A stretch of DNA of 31,265 nucleotides, from assembly GCA_900538885.1 (NCBI GenBank), contig UQAI01000014.1, forward strand, positions 1-31,265. The letters run 5' to 3'. A program made the translations under genes and the position numbers. Positions 14,870 through 24,016 of this stretch are shown here, in pieces. Under the pieces are notes generated by a model. That model was given only the letters and a program-made list of their open reading frames with translations. It did no database searches and was not told the DNA's origin. This stretch comes from an uncultured Mollicutes bacterium (lineage in GTDB: Bacteria; Bacillota_I; Bacilli_A; ML615J-28; CAG-313). Every line of letters begins with the position of its first letter. The first letter of the stretch is position 1.

Positions 14870-17800
14870 ATAATATACATTTTTATCTACATTTTTTTCA
14901 TAAACAAGATAAAGATTATTTAAAAGCTCAGCCGGAATAAATGAAGAAATATTTTCTTTAGGAATAAAAACCAAATTTACATCCGTCATTATGGCGTCAC
15001 AATGACCATAAAAAGTAGATTTAGATATTATTACCTCAGGGTTTCTACCACTATACTCCTTAAACTCAATATCGTGATATCTTGTGTATGAAGGTTGTGA
15101 GCTGTAGTGGTTATGTACAACCATTACTACATATTGACTGAAAGTAGGTTGATCAATAATATTTTTAAGATGTGCTAATTTAAATATTTCGCATTCTTTC
15201 ATAAAGTCTTCATAATCATCAAAGAATCTAACAAAACTTGGATTTAATTTTGGGCTTTGATGGCCATATGGTAAAATTTCCTTATAACGGCCATTAGTAC
15301 GAGCACTTTCATATGATTTATCAGTTGAAGTACTTACCACATAATGCCCATCTTTTAGGTAAAGAACGCCTTTATTGTTTATTTTTGAAATAGCAATTAG
15401 TTCATCTTTTGTAATTACATCTTTTATTAATGCTTGTTTTAAATCATAAATATGGTTTGATGCTCCTACTGTTTCATCATAAACAACAATTGGAAGTTTA
15501 CCATTATAATAAAAGTAAACACCTTCTACGCCATTTATTGGGCTTTTGGAATTATCTATTTGATAAAAGTTACCATTTACTTGATAAATATGACGACCAT
15601 TAAAACAGCCAAAATATTGATCCATATAAGCACTAAAATTAGGAGCAGGATAAAACTTACCACCATAATAGTAGGTGAGATAAGCTAAAACTAATTTATA
15701 TTGCGTTTCATAATCTAGAATGGTTTCCGGTAAATACTTAGTAACAACATTACTATGGATAAATGAAATTGTAATATCTTTATTTGAAGCGATAAAACTA
15801 AATGCTAGTACGGTCTTTCCATCAAGCAATACTTCTTCAAAACTTGAAGTATAAAATAGATCATTAAGATATACGGATACATTTTCACTATTTTCTTTAT
15901 TTAAATAGATCGTAACTTTTTGATTTTCATATATTGTATCACCAGGATATTTTGCAAGGTAATCATTATTATGATGGTCAATCATTAAAGTATGACTTTC
16001 AGTTGTACTATTAACAATTTCATAAGTAAGAGCATCACGAGTATAAACTTGATTAACACCATTTACATCACGTTTATTTACTTTTAGTGGTACATAAATA
16101 GTATATGGTTTAGTTGGTAGAGGAATTATATCATATGCTTTATATTGATATTCATCTAAAGCACTATAAGTAAAAAGTATTTCGACATATAAAACATTAT
16201 CATTTCGTTTTAGATTAGAAGGTTTTGTAAATTGATTATATGAACTTAACATGTTCTTATTAATATAAACTGGTACCATAACAATACTATATTGGTTAAA
16301 AAAATCAGTAGTTAAAATATCATCAAGTGGTTCAAAAATTTCACAACTCATATTATATTTTTGAATATCATTATTTAATAGATAGCTATTAAATTCATCA
16401 ACTGATCTAATTACTTTAGCATTCAAGCGGTACATTCCATTATTTGAACTTATAAACATGATTTCATTTGTAAGATAACTATATTCATTTATTTTCGTTT
16501 CGCCCGCTCTTTTTCTAATCATATCTACTTCAAGTTTACTTAAAAGATTAGTTTTTTCAGCTTGGCTAAGGGTAAATATTGAACCATCATTATACGCAAC
16601 GATAGGAGCAAGATGTACTTGTTGTGCATAATCAAGCGAAATATCATCCTTAATAACTTCATCCAACATATGATCAAGACTTATTCTAACCAAAATGGTA
16701 TCGTTAATTGTACCATAGTAATCACAAATATAAGCATAGATATCTGAAATGTTTATCGAACTAGACTCATCATAATATTTATTAATGAATTCATCTAAAG
16801 CTATAAGAATCTCATATTGCTTTGTTTCTGAAAGTATCTTAGTATCAAAGGTTGCGGACATCGCTATGTGTCCTTCTACTGAAAGTGAAACTAAACTTAT
16901 ATCTACTGTTACATCCCTATTTGGTACGATAAATTCATATACTACATCACTAGATTTAAGTTCTTGTAGTGGAGTTACTAACTTACCATTTACTCGCACT
17001 TCTACTTTTTTAGTCGGCATGATATCACTTAAAGAATCGAAGTTAGCACCATAAGCAAAACTCCAAGTATGCTTAAGCGTTAGTTGAATCTTAGTCCCAA
17101 CTTTTCTTATTATTTTATCATCATATGGTACACCATCAATTGAAGCTTCTAAGTTGATGTTATCATTAACTATTATTCCTAGTTTTTGTTCAAACGGAAT
17201 CGTCCTAAAAATACCTTTTATTTCTTGAATCATTGTATCTGTAAGTTCGGCATAATAATTAAGCGCATAACTTGAATTTTTTGATCCTTTTAACTGTTTA
17301 ATTATTATTTTTTTAGAAAAATTAATTATGTAAGTATAATGAGCAATTAACTTAAGGTTTCCTTCATCTATTTTTTGGATCGTAGTCCTATCAATTGTAA
17401 AAGTTGAAAGTTGTTGAATAATTGTTTCAGCAGATAATCCATTTGAAATTTCTTCTTGATATTTTATGGAATCAAGAAAATTGAAAATTTCTTCTTTTTC
17501 AGTTTCGGTCATTTCAAATTCAGTACCATAAAAGATTGAGCCAGTAATTCTATCATCTATTATAGGTTCAATAAATTCACCAGAGATAATCTCTTTAATT
17601 TCACTTACCTCTTTACTAGTTAATTCTTTAGTATAGGCACATTGTAAACTAGAGGAATGAGAATAATATGCGTCAATAATTTGTTTTTCAAGATCGATTA
17701 TTACCACGTAATCAAATGGATTTGGGCAGTTGTACTCACGGTTATATTTCATAACAAAATAGATCTCTTGATTAAGTGGTTGTTTTCTAAGTTCTTGATA

Positions 17801-18475
17801 GGCCTTATATGGCATCATATTCCACTTAAAATTGCTAATATAAGTTAATAAAGTTGATTCAAATGTTTCGTACTCTTCTTTTTTAAGTTCAATGCCATAA
17901 TTTTCAAACATTTCAATATTGTGAGCAGTAAAACTAAGTGTTTCATCAATTCCATAATACTTTACGAGTTCACTTAATTTCTTAGTATCTTCTTTTTTAA
18001 TATTAGTTGTAAGAGCATACTGCATAATAATGGAATCATTTTCATCTCTTTTTTCAACCCATAAAAATGCAGTTTCAAATGTTTTATCAAAATCAAATGA
18101 AATAATAACTTTTCTATCATAATCCTTAGCATCTAATAAATTACCAGTATCAGAGGCAACTAAAGCCTTAGCATAAAAAATAAAGCGATCATTATTTGTT
18201 CTTTTACCTTTACGACTCTTAGCTGATGCTCCCGGTTTTCCTTCCATGTGAAGATTCCAAGTTTGATTATTGATAACCTCAACTAATTTATTAGCATCAT
18301 TACTAGTAAATGGAAATGCTTCATATGCCAATGAAAAATGAATGTCTGATACATCAGTAAATTTTATTTTACTTTTCGTACCTTTCTTTGTATTATTAAA
18401 AAAATCACAACTAGTTAAACTTACCATAATTAAGCAAATTAATATACAAATTATAATTCTTTTTGTTTTTTTCAT
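14861..18475 (-). CDS. Very large repeat-built surface lipoprotein, unknown function
   Basis: This 1204-residue protein starts with a lipoprotein signal: a basic N-terminus, a hydrophobic core, and lipobox LTSC with the lipidated Cys23. It is therefore anchored outside the membrane. I recognise no named family, but it is built of repeats. In the N-terminal part three related units (about 50-175, 200-297, 322-425) each open with a helix and close on a Tyr/Ala strand plus a helix: QCAYTKELTSKEVSEIKEI at 278-296 parallels ALNYYAELTDTMIQEIKGI. The C-terminal part is a twofold repeat (about 444-800 and 828-1180). Each copy has a beta domain ending PNRDVTVDI or SNKDITISF, a Tyr-rich helical piece (ICDYYGTIND, MDQYFGCFNG), and a strand-rich domain with FxQYSIVMV or FSQYVVMVV. 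Its ribosome site lies in the last codons of the preceding lipoprotein gene. A ligand-binding or cell-wall-sensing role is a guess. Confidence 0.85.
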   Translation of the reverse strand: MKKTKRIIICILICLIMVSLTSCDFFNNTKKGTKSKIKFTDVSDIHFSLAYEAFPFTSNDANKLVEVINNQTWNLHMEGKPGASAKSRKGKRTNNDRFIFYAKALVASDTGNLLDAKDYDRKVIISFDFDKTFETAFLWVEKRDENDSIIMQYALTTNIKKEDTKKLSELVKYYGIDETLSFTAHNIEMFENYGIELKKEEYETFESTLLTYISNFKWNMMPYKAYQELRKQPLNQEIYFVMKYNREYNCPNPFDYVVIIDLEKQIIDAYYSHSSSLQCAYTKELTSKEVSEIKEIISGEFIEPIIDDRITGSIFYGTEFEMTETEKEEIFNFLDSIKYQEEISNGLSAETIIQQLSTFTIDRTTIQKIDEGNLKLIAHYTYIINFSKKIIIKQLKGSKNSSYALNYYAELTDTMIQEIKGIFRTIPFEQKLGIIVNDNINLEASIDGVPYDDKIIRKVGTKIQLTLKHTWSFAYGANFDSLSDIMPTKKVEVRVNGKLVTPLQELKSSDVVYEFIVPNRDVTVDISLVSLSVEGHIAMSATFDTKILSETKQYEILIALDEFINKYYDESSSINISDIYAYICDYYGTINDTILVRISLDHMLDEVIKDDISLDYAQQVHLAPIVAYNDGSIFTLSQAEKTNLLSKLEVDMIRKRAGETKINEYSYLTNEIMFISSNNGMYRLNAKVIRSVDEFNSYLLNNDIQKYNMSCEIFEPLDDILTTDFFNQYSIVMVPVYINKNMLSSYNQFTKPSNLKRNDNVLYVEILFTYSALDEYQYKAYDIIPLPTKPYTIYVPLKVNKRDVNGVNQVYTRDALTYEIVNSTTESHTLMIDHHNNDYLAKYPGDTIYENQKVTIYLNKENSENVSVYLNDLFYTSSFEEVLLDGKTVLAFSFIASNKDITISFIHSNVVTKYLPETILDYETQYKLVLAYLTYYYGGKFYPAPNFSAYMDQYFGCFNGRHIYQVNGNFYQIDNSKSPINGVEGVYFYYNGKLPIVVYDETVGASNHIYDLKQALIKDVITKDELIAISKINNKGVLYLKDGHYVVSTSTDKSYESARTNGRYKEILPYGHQSPKLNPSFVRFFDDYEDFMKECEIFKLAHLKNIIDQPTFSQYVVMVVHNHYSSQPSYTRYHDIEFKEYSGRNPEVIISKSTFYGHCDAIMTDVNLVFIPKENISSFIPAELLNNLYLVYEKNVDKNVYYDN

Positions 18476-18478
18476 TTT

Positions 18479-19762
18479 TTAACCCTCCAATTCTAATTTC
18501 TCATATAATTCTTTAATAAGATTTTTTTCCTCAGCACTACTATTTGTTATTTCGAGATATCCTCCTTCCATTTGTTCAAGTGGTGAAATGATATTTATCG
18601 ATACTTCATTTTTAGCGTAACCTTTTAAAATCTTTTTCGCTTCAGCTACCGTTAGAGTTAAAGTTTCTTTTGCTTGTACTACCAATTTATGGCGGTTAGT
18701 ACCTGGAAGTAGTACCATTTTAAATTCACCTTTTTCCTTCCAAGCATATACTTCAATACCTTTCATTGGTTTATTAGCATTTTCAAATATTGTTAAATAA
18801 GTAGTAAAGTAATAGTATTTTATAATAAATTTTTCATCTAATTTATAGTAACTTTTAATAAAACTTTCAAACAAGTTTTCATCATCACATACTCTAATGA
18901 TTTGGTTATTGTGTACTAAAGCAAGTTGATTTTGACCAGTCTTGATATTTTTTGATAGAATAATATTTTCACCAAGACAATAATACTCTATACTTTTAGC
19001 GCTATCGACTGAAGTAATATATTTACTAGAAATATTAAAATCTCTACCACAAGTAATAGCTGTATTATAATCAACCATTTTGTTATTATTAACTGCTTCT
19101 GTAATTATGTTTTTTACATTAAAATTGTTTTCATAAGGCTTTATTAAATAACCTTGTGTTATAAGATATTTATCGGTTTCAATATCACTTTTTTCATAAT
19201 TGAATAAATAAATGTTGGCATTTTTATCTATACCAAAGGATATTTGTTGATAGATATTATCTGCATATAAATCATATTTATATGTGATATCATCTAAATT
19301 TATATCAATATTATACGTAAATTGATGATTCAATTCACTTAAATTATTTGAAAATAAATTTTTAACAAATTTGATGTTTTTACTTATAATTAGTCTATCA
19401 ATCATTAAGCCCAAAACATACTGTGTAAATGTTTCAGTGCTAGAGTTAGCATATAAAGGAAGGGCAATGCACTTAGAAATATAAAATTTATTTTCATAAA
19501 ATGATTTTAATTCCGTAGGAATTTTACTTTCATAATTTTTACTATCTTCTTCAGTAAATCCATTTAAATTTTCTAGTCTACTAATAAAACTACTTAAGTC
19601 AATAAATGTATTATAATAGTTTTTATTATTATTTGTTTTATCTATTTCAATAACATTATCTTTTGGATTTTCTCGCCCTGTATTCTCTGTTCCATTACTT
19701 GTACAACCAACTATAACTAGTAGTAGACATAACACAATTACTAGGTTAATAATTTTTTTCAT
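18479..19762 (-). CDS. Lipoprotein of unknown function
   Basis: This 427-residue protein begins with a lipoprotein signal peptide: MKK, a long hydrophobic core, and lipobox IVGC with Cys20. An Asn/Thr/Lys-rich linker follows (about 22-48), then a soluble extracellular part of about 370 residues rich in Tyr, Asn and Ile. I recognise no family. The ATG at 19762 has GGAGGT upstream (19768-19773) and begins directly at the signal peptide; an in-frame ATG at 19792 would add ten residues without a matching site. The gene starts 17 bases inside the end of the regulator gene and ends three bases before the large lipoprotein gene, so all three are translationally coupled. Confidence 0.85.
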   Translation of the reverse strand: MKKIINLVIVLCLLLVIVGCTSNGTENTGRENPKDNVIEIDKTNNNKNYYNTFIDLSSFISRLENLNGFTEEDSKNYESKIPTELKSFYENKFYISKCIALPLYANSSTETFTQYVLGLMIDRLIISKNIKFVKNLFSNNLSELNHQFTYNIDINLDDITYKYDLYADNIYQQISFGIDKNANIYLFNYEKSDIETDKYLITQGYLIKPYENNFNVKNIITEAVNNNKMVDYNTAITCGRDFNISSKYITSVDSAKSIEYYCLGENIILSKNIKTGQNQLALVHNNQIIRVCDDENLFESFIKSYYKLDEKFIIKYYYFTTYLTIFENANKPMKGIEVYAWKEKGEFKMVLLPGTNRHKLVVQAKETLTLTVAEAKKILKGYAKNEVSINIISPLEQMEGGYLEITNSSAEEKNLIKELYEKLELEG

Positions 19763-20447
19763 TCGGTACCTCCTCATAATAATTAAACACAACCAACCTT
19801 TTATTATTTATTTGTAAGCAGTATAAAGTACATAGATTAGTTTTTTCATCATGAATATAGAAAAAATAATCACAACTATCAAAATAATTACTGATAAAAT
19901 TAGGAGCAGTAACAATAATGTTATCACTTAAATTTCTAGTAAGTTTTTTACTTACTGTTTTTATCTCATCTTTAAAGATAAAGTGATACATTTTAACAGG
20001 ATAGTTAATATCATTAAATTTTTTCCAACTTGAAAAATCAACTTCTTCATATAATGTAACTTCTGAAAACTCCATATCTAAAGTCGTTGAGGCCAATTTC
20101 AAGTTTTTTTCTTCTTGACTTAAATTTGTTTTTTTGTCATTTTGAATAAGCACAAACATAATAATTTCAATTATAAGAAGTAAATATAGTATAACCGTTA
20201 TAATAATCTTCTTGTAATTTACTTGTTTAGGTTTTTCCTTTTCTTCAGTTTTTTCTTTTCCCATTAATTCATCAACACTAACTCCTAACATTTCTGAAAG
20301 TTTGGGGTACATGGTGATATCTGGTAAACTTAAATCATTTTCCCATCTACTTACTGCTTGTTTAGATACAAAAAGTTGTCTTGCGATATCAGATTGAGTT
20401 AAGCTATTTGTTTTTCGATATGTTTTCAATAATTCTGATATTTTCAT
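19746..20447 (-). CDS. Membrane-anchored XRE-family regulator
   Basis: This 233-residue protein has an N-terminal XRE/Cro-type helix-turn-helix (about 5-62). The recognition region is SKQAVSRWEND (28-38), followed by the usual SLPDITMYPKLSEMLGVSVDELM. A charged linker (64-80) leads to one membrane helix (about 81-101) and then a 130-residue domain that would lie outside the cell. That topology suggests a one-component sensor: DNA binding inside, sensing outside. I do not recognise the outer domain; it carries two closely spaced cysteines (in FDSCDYF and TNLCTLYC). It heads an operon with two lipoproteins, which would sit on the same face of the membrane as its outer domain. An inverted repeat just upstream of its promoter is a candidate autoregulatory operator. 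Confidence 0.88.
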   Translation of the reverse strand: MKISELLKTYRKTNSLTQSDIARQLFVSKQAVSRWENDLSLPDITMYPKLSEMLGVSVDELMGKEKTEEKEKPKQVNYKKIIITVILYLLLIIEIIMFVLIQNDKKTNLSQEEKNLKLASTTLDMEFSEVTLYEEVDFSSWKKFNDINYPVKMYHFIFKDEIKTVSKKLTRNLSDNIIVTAPNFISNYFDSCDYFFYIHDEKTNLCTLYCLQINNKRLVVFNYYEEVPNEKNY

Positions 20448-20470
20448 GCTAACCTCCTCTGATTACTAAT

Positions 20471-20499
20471 ATTATATTATAATACTCATTAAAGTTCAA
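20471..20499 (-). promoter_or_regulatory. Promoter of the XRE/lipoprotein operon
   Basis: On the minus strand TTGAAC (20494-20499) and TATAAT (20471-20476) are 17 bases apart. A second overlapping TATAAT lies five bases further upstream. The ATG is about 24 bases away, with a GAGGAGG ribosome site. Confidence 0.7.
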
Positions 20500-20509
20500 T
20501 TATTTAAGG

Positions 20510-20526
20510 GTCAATCGTTACTTGAC
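20510..20526. promoter_or_regulatory. Inverted repeat, candidate operator of the XRE regulator
   Basis: GTCAA (20510-20514) and TTGAC (20522-20526) form a perfect inverted pair with a 7-base spacer, 11 bases upstream of the -35 box. XRE dimers bind short inverted repeats of this size. It could also supply a -35-like TTGACC, but no -10 sits at the right distance. Confidence 0.4.
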
Positions 20527-20537
20527 TATTGTTTTTT

Positions 20538-20569
20538 AGAAAACACCATATCATTTTATTGATATGGTG
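20538..20569 (-). terminator. Terminator after the sugar kinase gene
   Basis: Perfect 10-bp stem CACCATATCA/TGATATGGTG (20544-20553 with 20560-20569), 6-base loop, then TTTTCT on the minus strand. It starts seven bases after the kinase stop codon and closes the rluA-metK operon. Confidence 0.85.
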
Positions 20570-20575
20570 CTTAAA

Positions 20576-21571
20576 TTATAGATTTTCTTGATAGTTATTA
20601 ATACTATCTCTTATTTTATTTTTGGTTGATTCATCAGGTAGTTTTTGATTTGCAAGTTCATAAGCCCAAATTATCGCGCCCATCACTGGTGGTTCTTTAA
20701 GAATTATAAATTCACATTTACGGTCTGTTAGTTTGTTAACGACTTCTTTAAATTTATCATTCATTTTAGGGCTTGTTGCTTTTGCCCACACTGAACCTGC
20801 TTGAATAACATAAATCACTCCATCAATGTTTAGTTCACTAATAACACCAGCAATCGATCTTGCCATATTAGATCCCGCTACTTCTAAGATTTCAATAGCT
20901 TTTTTATCACCTTCATTTGCTCTTTTACATAAGGCTTTGATTAAATATGTTGAATCAACATTACCTAGTAAAATCGCATCTGGAAGTTCATATTTAGATT
21001 TAATTTCATACATTTTGAAAACATCTTCAACAAGGGATGTTTCATCACCAAGTCTGAAGCATGCGTTAAAAACTGTTTGAATAGTTCTTCTAGCAAGGAA
21101 TGATCCTCCTGCTTCATCACCAGAAACATAACCAATTCCCCCTACTTGAAAATATTTACCAATACTATCAATTCCAACATTAACTGTTCCCGTACCATTT
21201 ATAGAACACACCCCAACTCCTGTAGGGGATGCGGCTTTAATGCCTAAAAAACCATCATTTAAAACTACATAGTTGGTAAAACCGATGCGTTCAACTATTT
21301 CTTCTAACGCTCTTTTTTGAAAAGGTACATCAACGCCAGCAAGTCCGAATGCGGCAGCGGCGATATCTTCTACTTTTAGATTGTGACGATATAGAAGTGT
21401 TTCAATATTTTCTTTCATTACGCGGTAGGCACCTTCAAATCCAAGTCCTTTAGCCTCATGACTACAAGTTCCACTTCTAATGCCATCAATAAAGTTTCCA
21501 AAAGTATCATATAGTAAATAATCAGTTTTAGTGTTTCCTCCATCAACGCCAATTAAATATTTATTTTTCAT
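20576..21571 (-). CDS. BadF/BadG-type sugar kinase, probably N-acetylglucosamine kinase
   Basis: This 331-residue protein belongs to the ASKHA kinase superfamily, BadF/BadG/BcrA branch. The phosphate-binding loop is DGGNTKT (10-16), the second conserved segment is GLAGVDVP, and the later GTGTVN and SGDEAGGSFLARR segments match GlcNAc kinase-like proteins. It would phosphorylate a hexose or amino sugar in the cytoplasm; the exact sugar cannot be read from the sequence. It overlaps the GH4 glycosidase gene by 11 bases, so glycosidase and kinase probably act in sequence on one disaccharide phosphate: the hydrolase releases a sugar phosphate and a free sugar, and the kinase traps the latter. Confidence 0.87.
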   Translation of the reverse strand: MKNKYLIGVDGGNTKTDYLLYDTFGNFIDGIRSGTCSHEAKGLGFEGAYRVMKENIETLLYRHNLKVEDIAAAAFGLAGVDVPFQKRALEEIVERIGFTNYVVLNDGFLGIKAASPTGVGVCSINGTGTVNVGIDSIGKYFQVGGIGYVSGDEAGGSFLARRTIQTVFNACFRLGDETSLVEDVFKMYEIKSKYELPDAILLGNVDSTYLIKALCKRANEGDKKAIEILEVAGSNMARSIAGVISELNIDGVIYVIQAGSVWAKATSPKMNDKFKEVVNKLTDRKCEFIILKEPPVMGAIIWAYELANQKLPDESTKNKIRDSINNYQENL

Positions 21572-22853
21572 CTTTATTTAATTCCTTATTAAATTGTGGT
21601 AAATATTCTTTATGAGCTTCATATAATTCGTCAAAACATGCTTCAGCAGTCTTTAAATCACCAACTAGTGGATTCATAACAAGGGCACGTAAGGCTTCAT
21701 TTCTGTCACCGTAGATTGCGGCTTTAACGGCATGTTTTTCATATGCTTTTACTTGTTTAATATATTCTTTGATATGATCATTATCAAAATGGGCAGGAAT
21801 AGGTTTTGCACCATCTTTACCAATGTATGCTCTAATTTCAATTGCATCATCATCTGCTAAGAAGTCTAGAGCACCATGATTTAAGATATTAACAACTTGA
21901 ATGTCGTTTTTATCATTCCAAATTGAATCAACTAATGATATTGCGACTTCACTATATCTTGCGCCACCACGTTTAGATAATTGTTCTGGTTTAGTATGTA
22001 ATGCACTATTTTGATATAATTCTAGTAATTGTTCTTCTAATTCCATGCATACTTCACCTCTAGTTTTAGGTGATGCTTTAAGTTTTGCAAGCTTACTATC
22101 TTTAAAATAATAATATTCTAAGTAACATGATGGAATCGCTCCAATTGCGGCGATTTCCTCAGGAGTAAAACCACTTGCAGGAATGTTTTTCATTGCTTCA
22201 GTGTTAACCCCTTGTTTAATAGCTTCTTGTAAATAATCAATACCATTATCTAGAATTTTAGTAACATAAGTAAAATGGTTTAAGCCAATATACTCAACTT
22301 CCGCATTAGGTAAATTCATTTGTTTTTTAATTCCATCAATCATATTAATTGGAACATTACATAATCCCATCATTTTAACATTAGTATAATTTAATAATGC
22401 TTCAGCAATCATGCCAGATGGATTAGAAAAGTTAATTAACCAAGCATTAGGACAGCACTTTTCCATTAATTTAACAATCTTTAACATTGCAGGAATAGTT
22501 CTTAGTCCTTTAAACATACCACCAATGCCACATGTTTCTTGACCAATTAAATTATACTTAAGTGGTATTTTTTCATCTTTAACACGTGCTGGAAGTTTAC
22601 CAACTCTAATTTGAGCTAATACAAAATCAGCATTTTGTAAAGCTTCTTCATAATTCATTGTCATAACAACTTTACATGGAAGGTTAGCGGCTTCAATCAT
22701 TCTTTTACATAAACCACCAACAATTGTTAATTTTCTTTCATCAATATCCATTAAATATAATTCCGTAACAGGAAGTGAATCTCTTTTATTAATTAATCCT
22801 TCAATTAATTCAGGTGTATATGTACTACCTGATCCAATAATACAAATTTTCAT
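21561..22853 (-). CDS. GH4 family 6-phospho-glycosidase (6-phospho-beta-glucosidase-like)
   Basis: This 430-residue protein is a family 4 glycoside hydrolase, which uses NAD and a divalent metal in an oxidation-elimination mechanism. The dinucleotide site is GSGST (7-11). NFSNPSG (141-147), metal-binding Cys165 in LCNVP and His193 in GLNHF are all present. These fit the 6-phospho-beta-glucosidase branch (LicH/CelF-like) better than the alpha-glucosidase/galactosidase branches. The substrate should be a phosphorylated disaccharide imported by a PTS, though no PTS gene is in the window. It starts one base after the metK stop, with AAGGAG inside the end of metK, and overlaps the kinase gene at its end. 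Confidence 0.92.
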   Translation of the reverse strand: MKICIIGSGSTYTPELIEGLINKRDSLPVTELYLMDIDERKLTIVGGLCKRMIEAANLPCKVVMTMNYEEALQNADFVLAQIRVGKLPARVKDEKIPLKYNLIGQETCGIGGMFKGLRTIPAMLKIVKLMEKCCPNAWLINFSNPSGMIAEALLNYTNVKMMGLCNVPINMIDGIKKQMNLPNAEVEYIGLNHFTYVTKILDNGIDYLQEAIKQGVNTEAMKNIPASGFTPEEIAAIGAIPSCYLEYYYFKDSKLAKLKASPKTRGEVCMELEEQLLELYQNSALHTKPEQLSKRGGARYSEVAISLVDSIWNDKNDIQVVNILNHGALDFLADDDAIEIRAYIGKDGAKPIPAHFDNDHIKEYIKQVKAYEKHAVKAAIYGDRNEALRALVMNPLVGDLKTAEACFDELYEAHKEYLPQFNKELNKDEK

Positions 22854-22854
22854 A

Positions 22855-24012
22855 TTAGTGTAACTCCTTTTTTAATTCTTCTACTTTATTTAGTCTTTCC
22901 CAAGGTAAATCTAAATCGCTTCGTCCAAAGTGACCGTATGCGGCAGTGCTTGCATAAATTGGTCTTCTTAAATCAAGCGTTTCTATAATTCCTTTAGGTG
23001 TTAAATCAAAATGTCTTTTAATAATATTTATTAATTCTTCATCACTATATTTAGATGTTCCAAAAGTATCAACACAAATAGAAATAGGTTCAGCCATGCC
23101 AATTCCATATGATACTTGAATTTGAAGTTTATCAGCAAATCCAGCTGCAACCATATTTTTCGCAACCCATCTTATCGCATAACTTGCACTTCTATCAACT
23201 TTAGTTGGATCTTTACCGCTAAATGAACCACCGCCATGAGGAGCATAACCACCATATGTGTCAACAATGATTTTACGGCCAGTAAGTCCGGAATCACCTT
23301 TAGGTCCACCAATGACAAATCTTCCCGTCGGATTAACATAGAATTTTGTATTTTCATCAATTAAATGAGCAGGAACAACTGGATTGATAACTTCTTCTCT
23401 AATTATTTTCTTTAACCAATCAAGACTAACCTCTTCATCATGTTGAGTTGATACAAGGATTGTATCAATTCTTAAAACATTACCCTCTTCATCGTACTCT
23501 ACTGATACTTGAGTTTTGCCATCAGGGCGAAGTTCTTTTGGATATTTTTCTTTTCTAACATCCGTTAATTTTTTTGCTAATTTATGAGCAAGCGTAATGG
23601 GAAGTGGCATATATTCTTCCGTTTCTCTACATGCATAGCCAAACATAATGCCTTGGTCACCAGCGCCTTCACAGTCACCAACACCTTGAGCAATATCTGG
23701 AGATTGTTCATCAAGGGCAACAAGAATCGCAAGATTTTCCGCATCAAAACCAAACTTGCCACGATTATAACCAATTCTATCAACAGTTGAACGCACAATT
23801 TTTTGTACATCCACATAACTATGAGTAGTAACCTCACCCATAACAAGAACTAAACCAGTTGTTGCGATAACCTCACAAGCAACTTTAGATTTAGGATCTT
23901 TCGCAAGTAAATCATCAAGAATTGCATCCGCAATTTGATCACATACTTTATCAGGATGTCCTTCTGTTACAGATTCCGAGGTAAATATACGACGATTTTT
24001 ATCTTTATTCAT
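22855..24012 (-). CDS. metK: S-adenosylmethionine synthetase
   Basis: This roughly 385-residue enzyme makes S-adenosylmethionine from methionine and ATP. Signatures are SESVTEGHPDK (12-22, with catalytic His19 and Asp21), GAGDQGIMFGYA, and the GGGSFSGKDPTKVDRSA loop. The start at 24012 is preferred because AAAGGAAG lies just upstream; an in-frame ATG at 24030 falls inside rluA with no ribosome site. It is the second gene of the rluA-metK-GH4-kinase operon, so no SAM riboswitch can sit directly before it. SAM is also the cofactor of the radical enzyme NrdG encoded further along this window. Confidence 0.97.
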   Translation of the reverse strand: MNKDKNRRIFTSESVTEGHPDKVCDQIADAILDDLLAKDPKSKVACEVIATTGLVLVMGEVTTHSYVDVQKIVRSTVDRIGYNRGKFGFDAENLAILVALDEQSPDIAQGVGDCEGAGDQGIMFGYACRETEEYMPLPITLAHKLAKKLTDVRKEKYPKELRPDGKTQVSVEYDEEGNVLRIDTILVSTQHDEEVSLDWLKKIIREEVINPVVPAHLIDENTKFYVNPTGRFVIGGPKGDSGLTGRKIIVDTYGGYAPHGGGSFSGKDPTKVDRSASYAIRWVAKNMVAAGFADKLQIQVSYGIGMAEPISICVDTFGTSKYSDEELINIIKRHFDLTPKGIIETLDLRRPIYASTAAYGHFGRSDLDLPWERLNKVEELKKELH

Positions 24013-24016
24013 TTTA

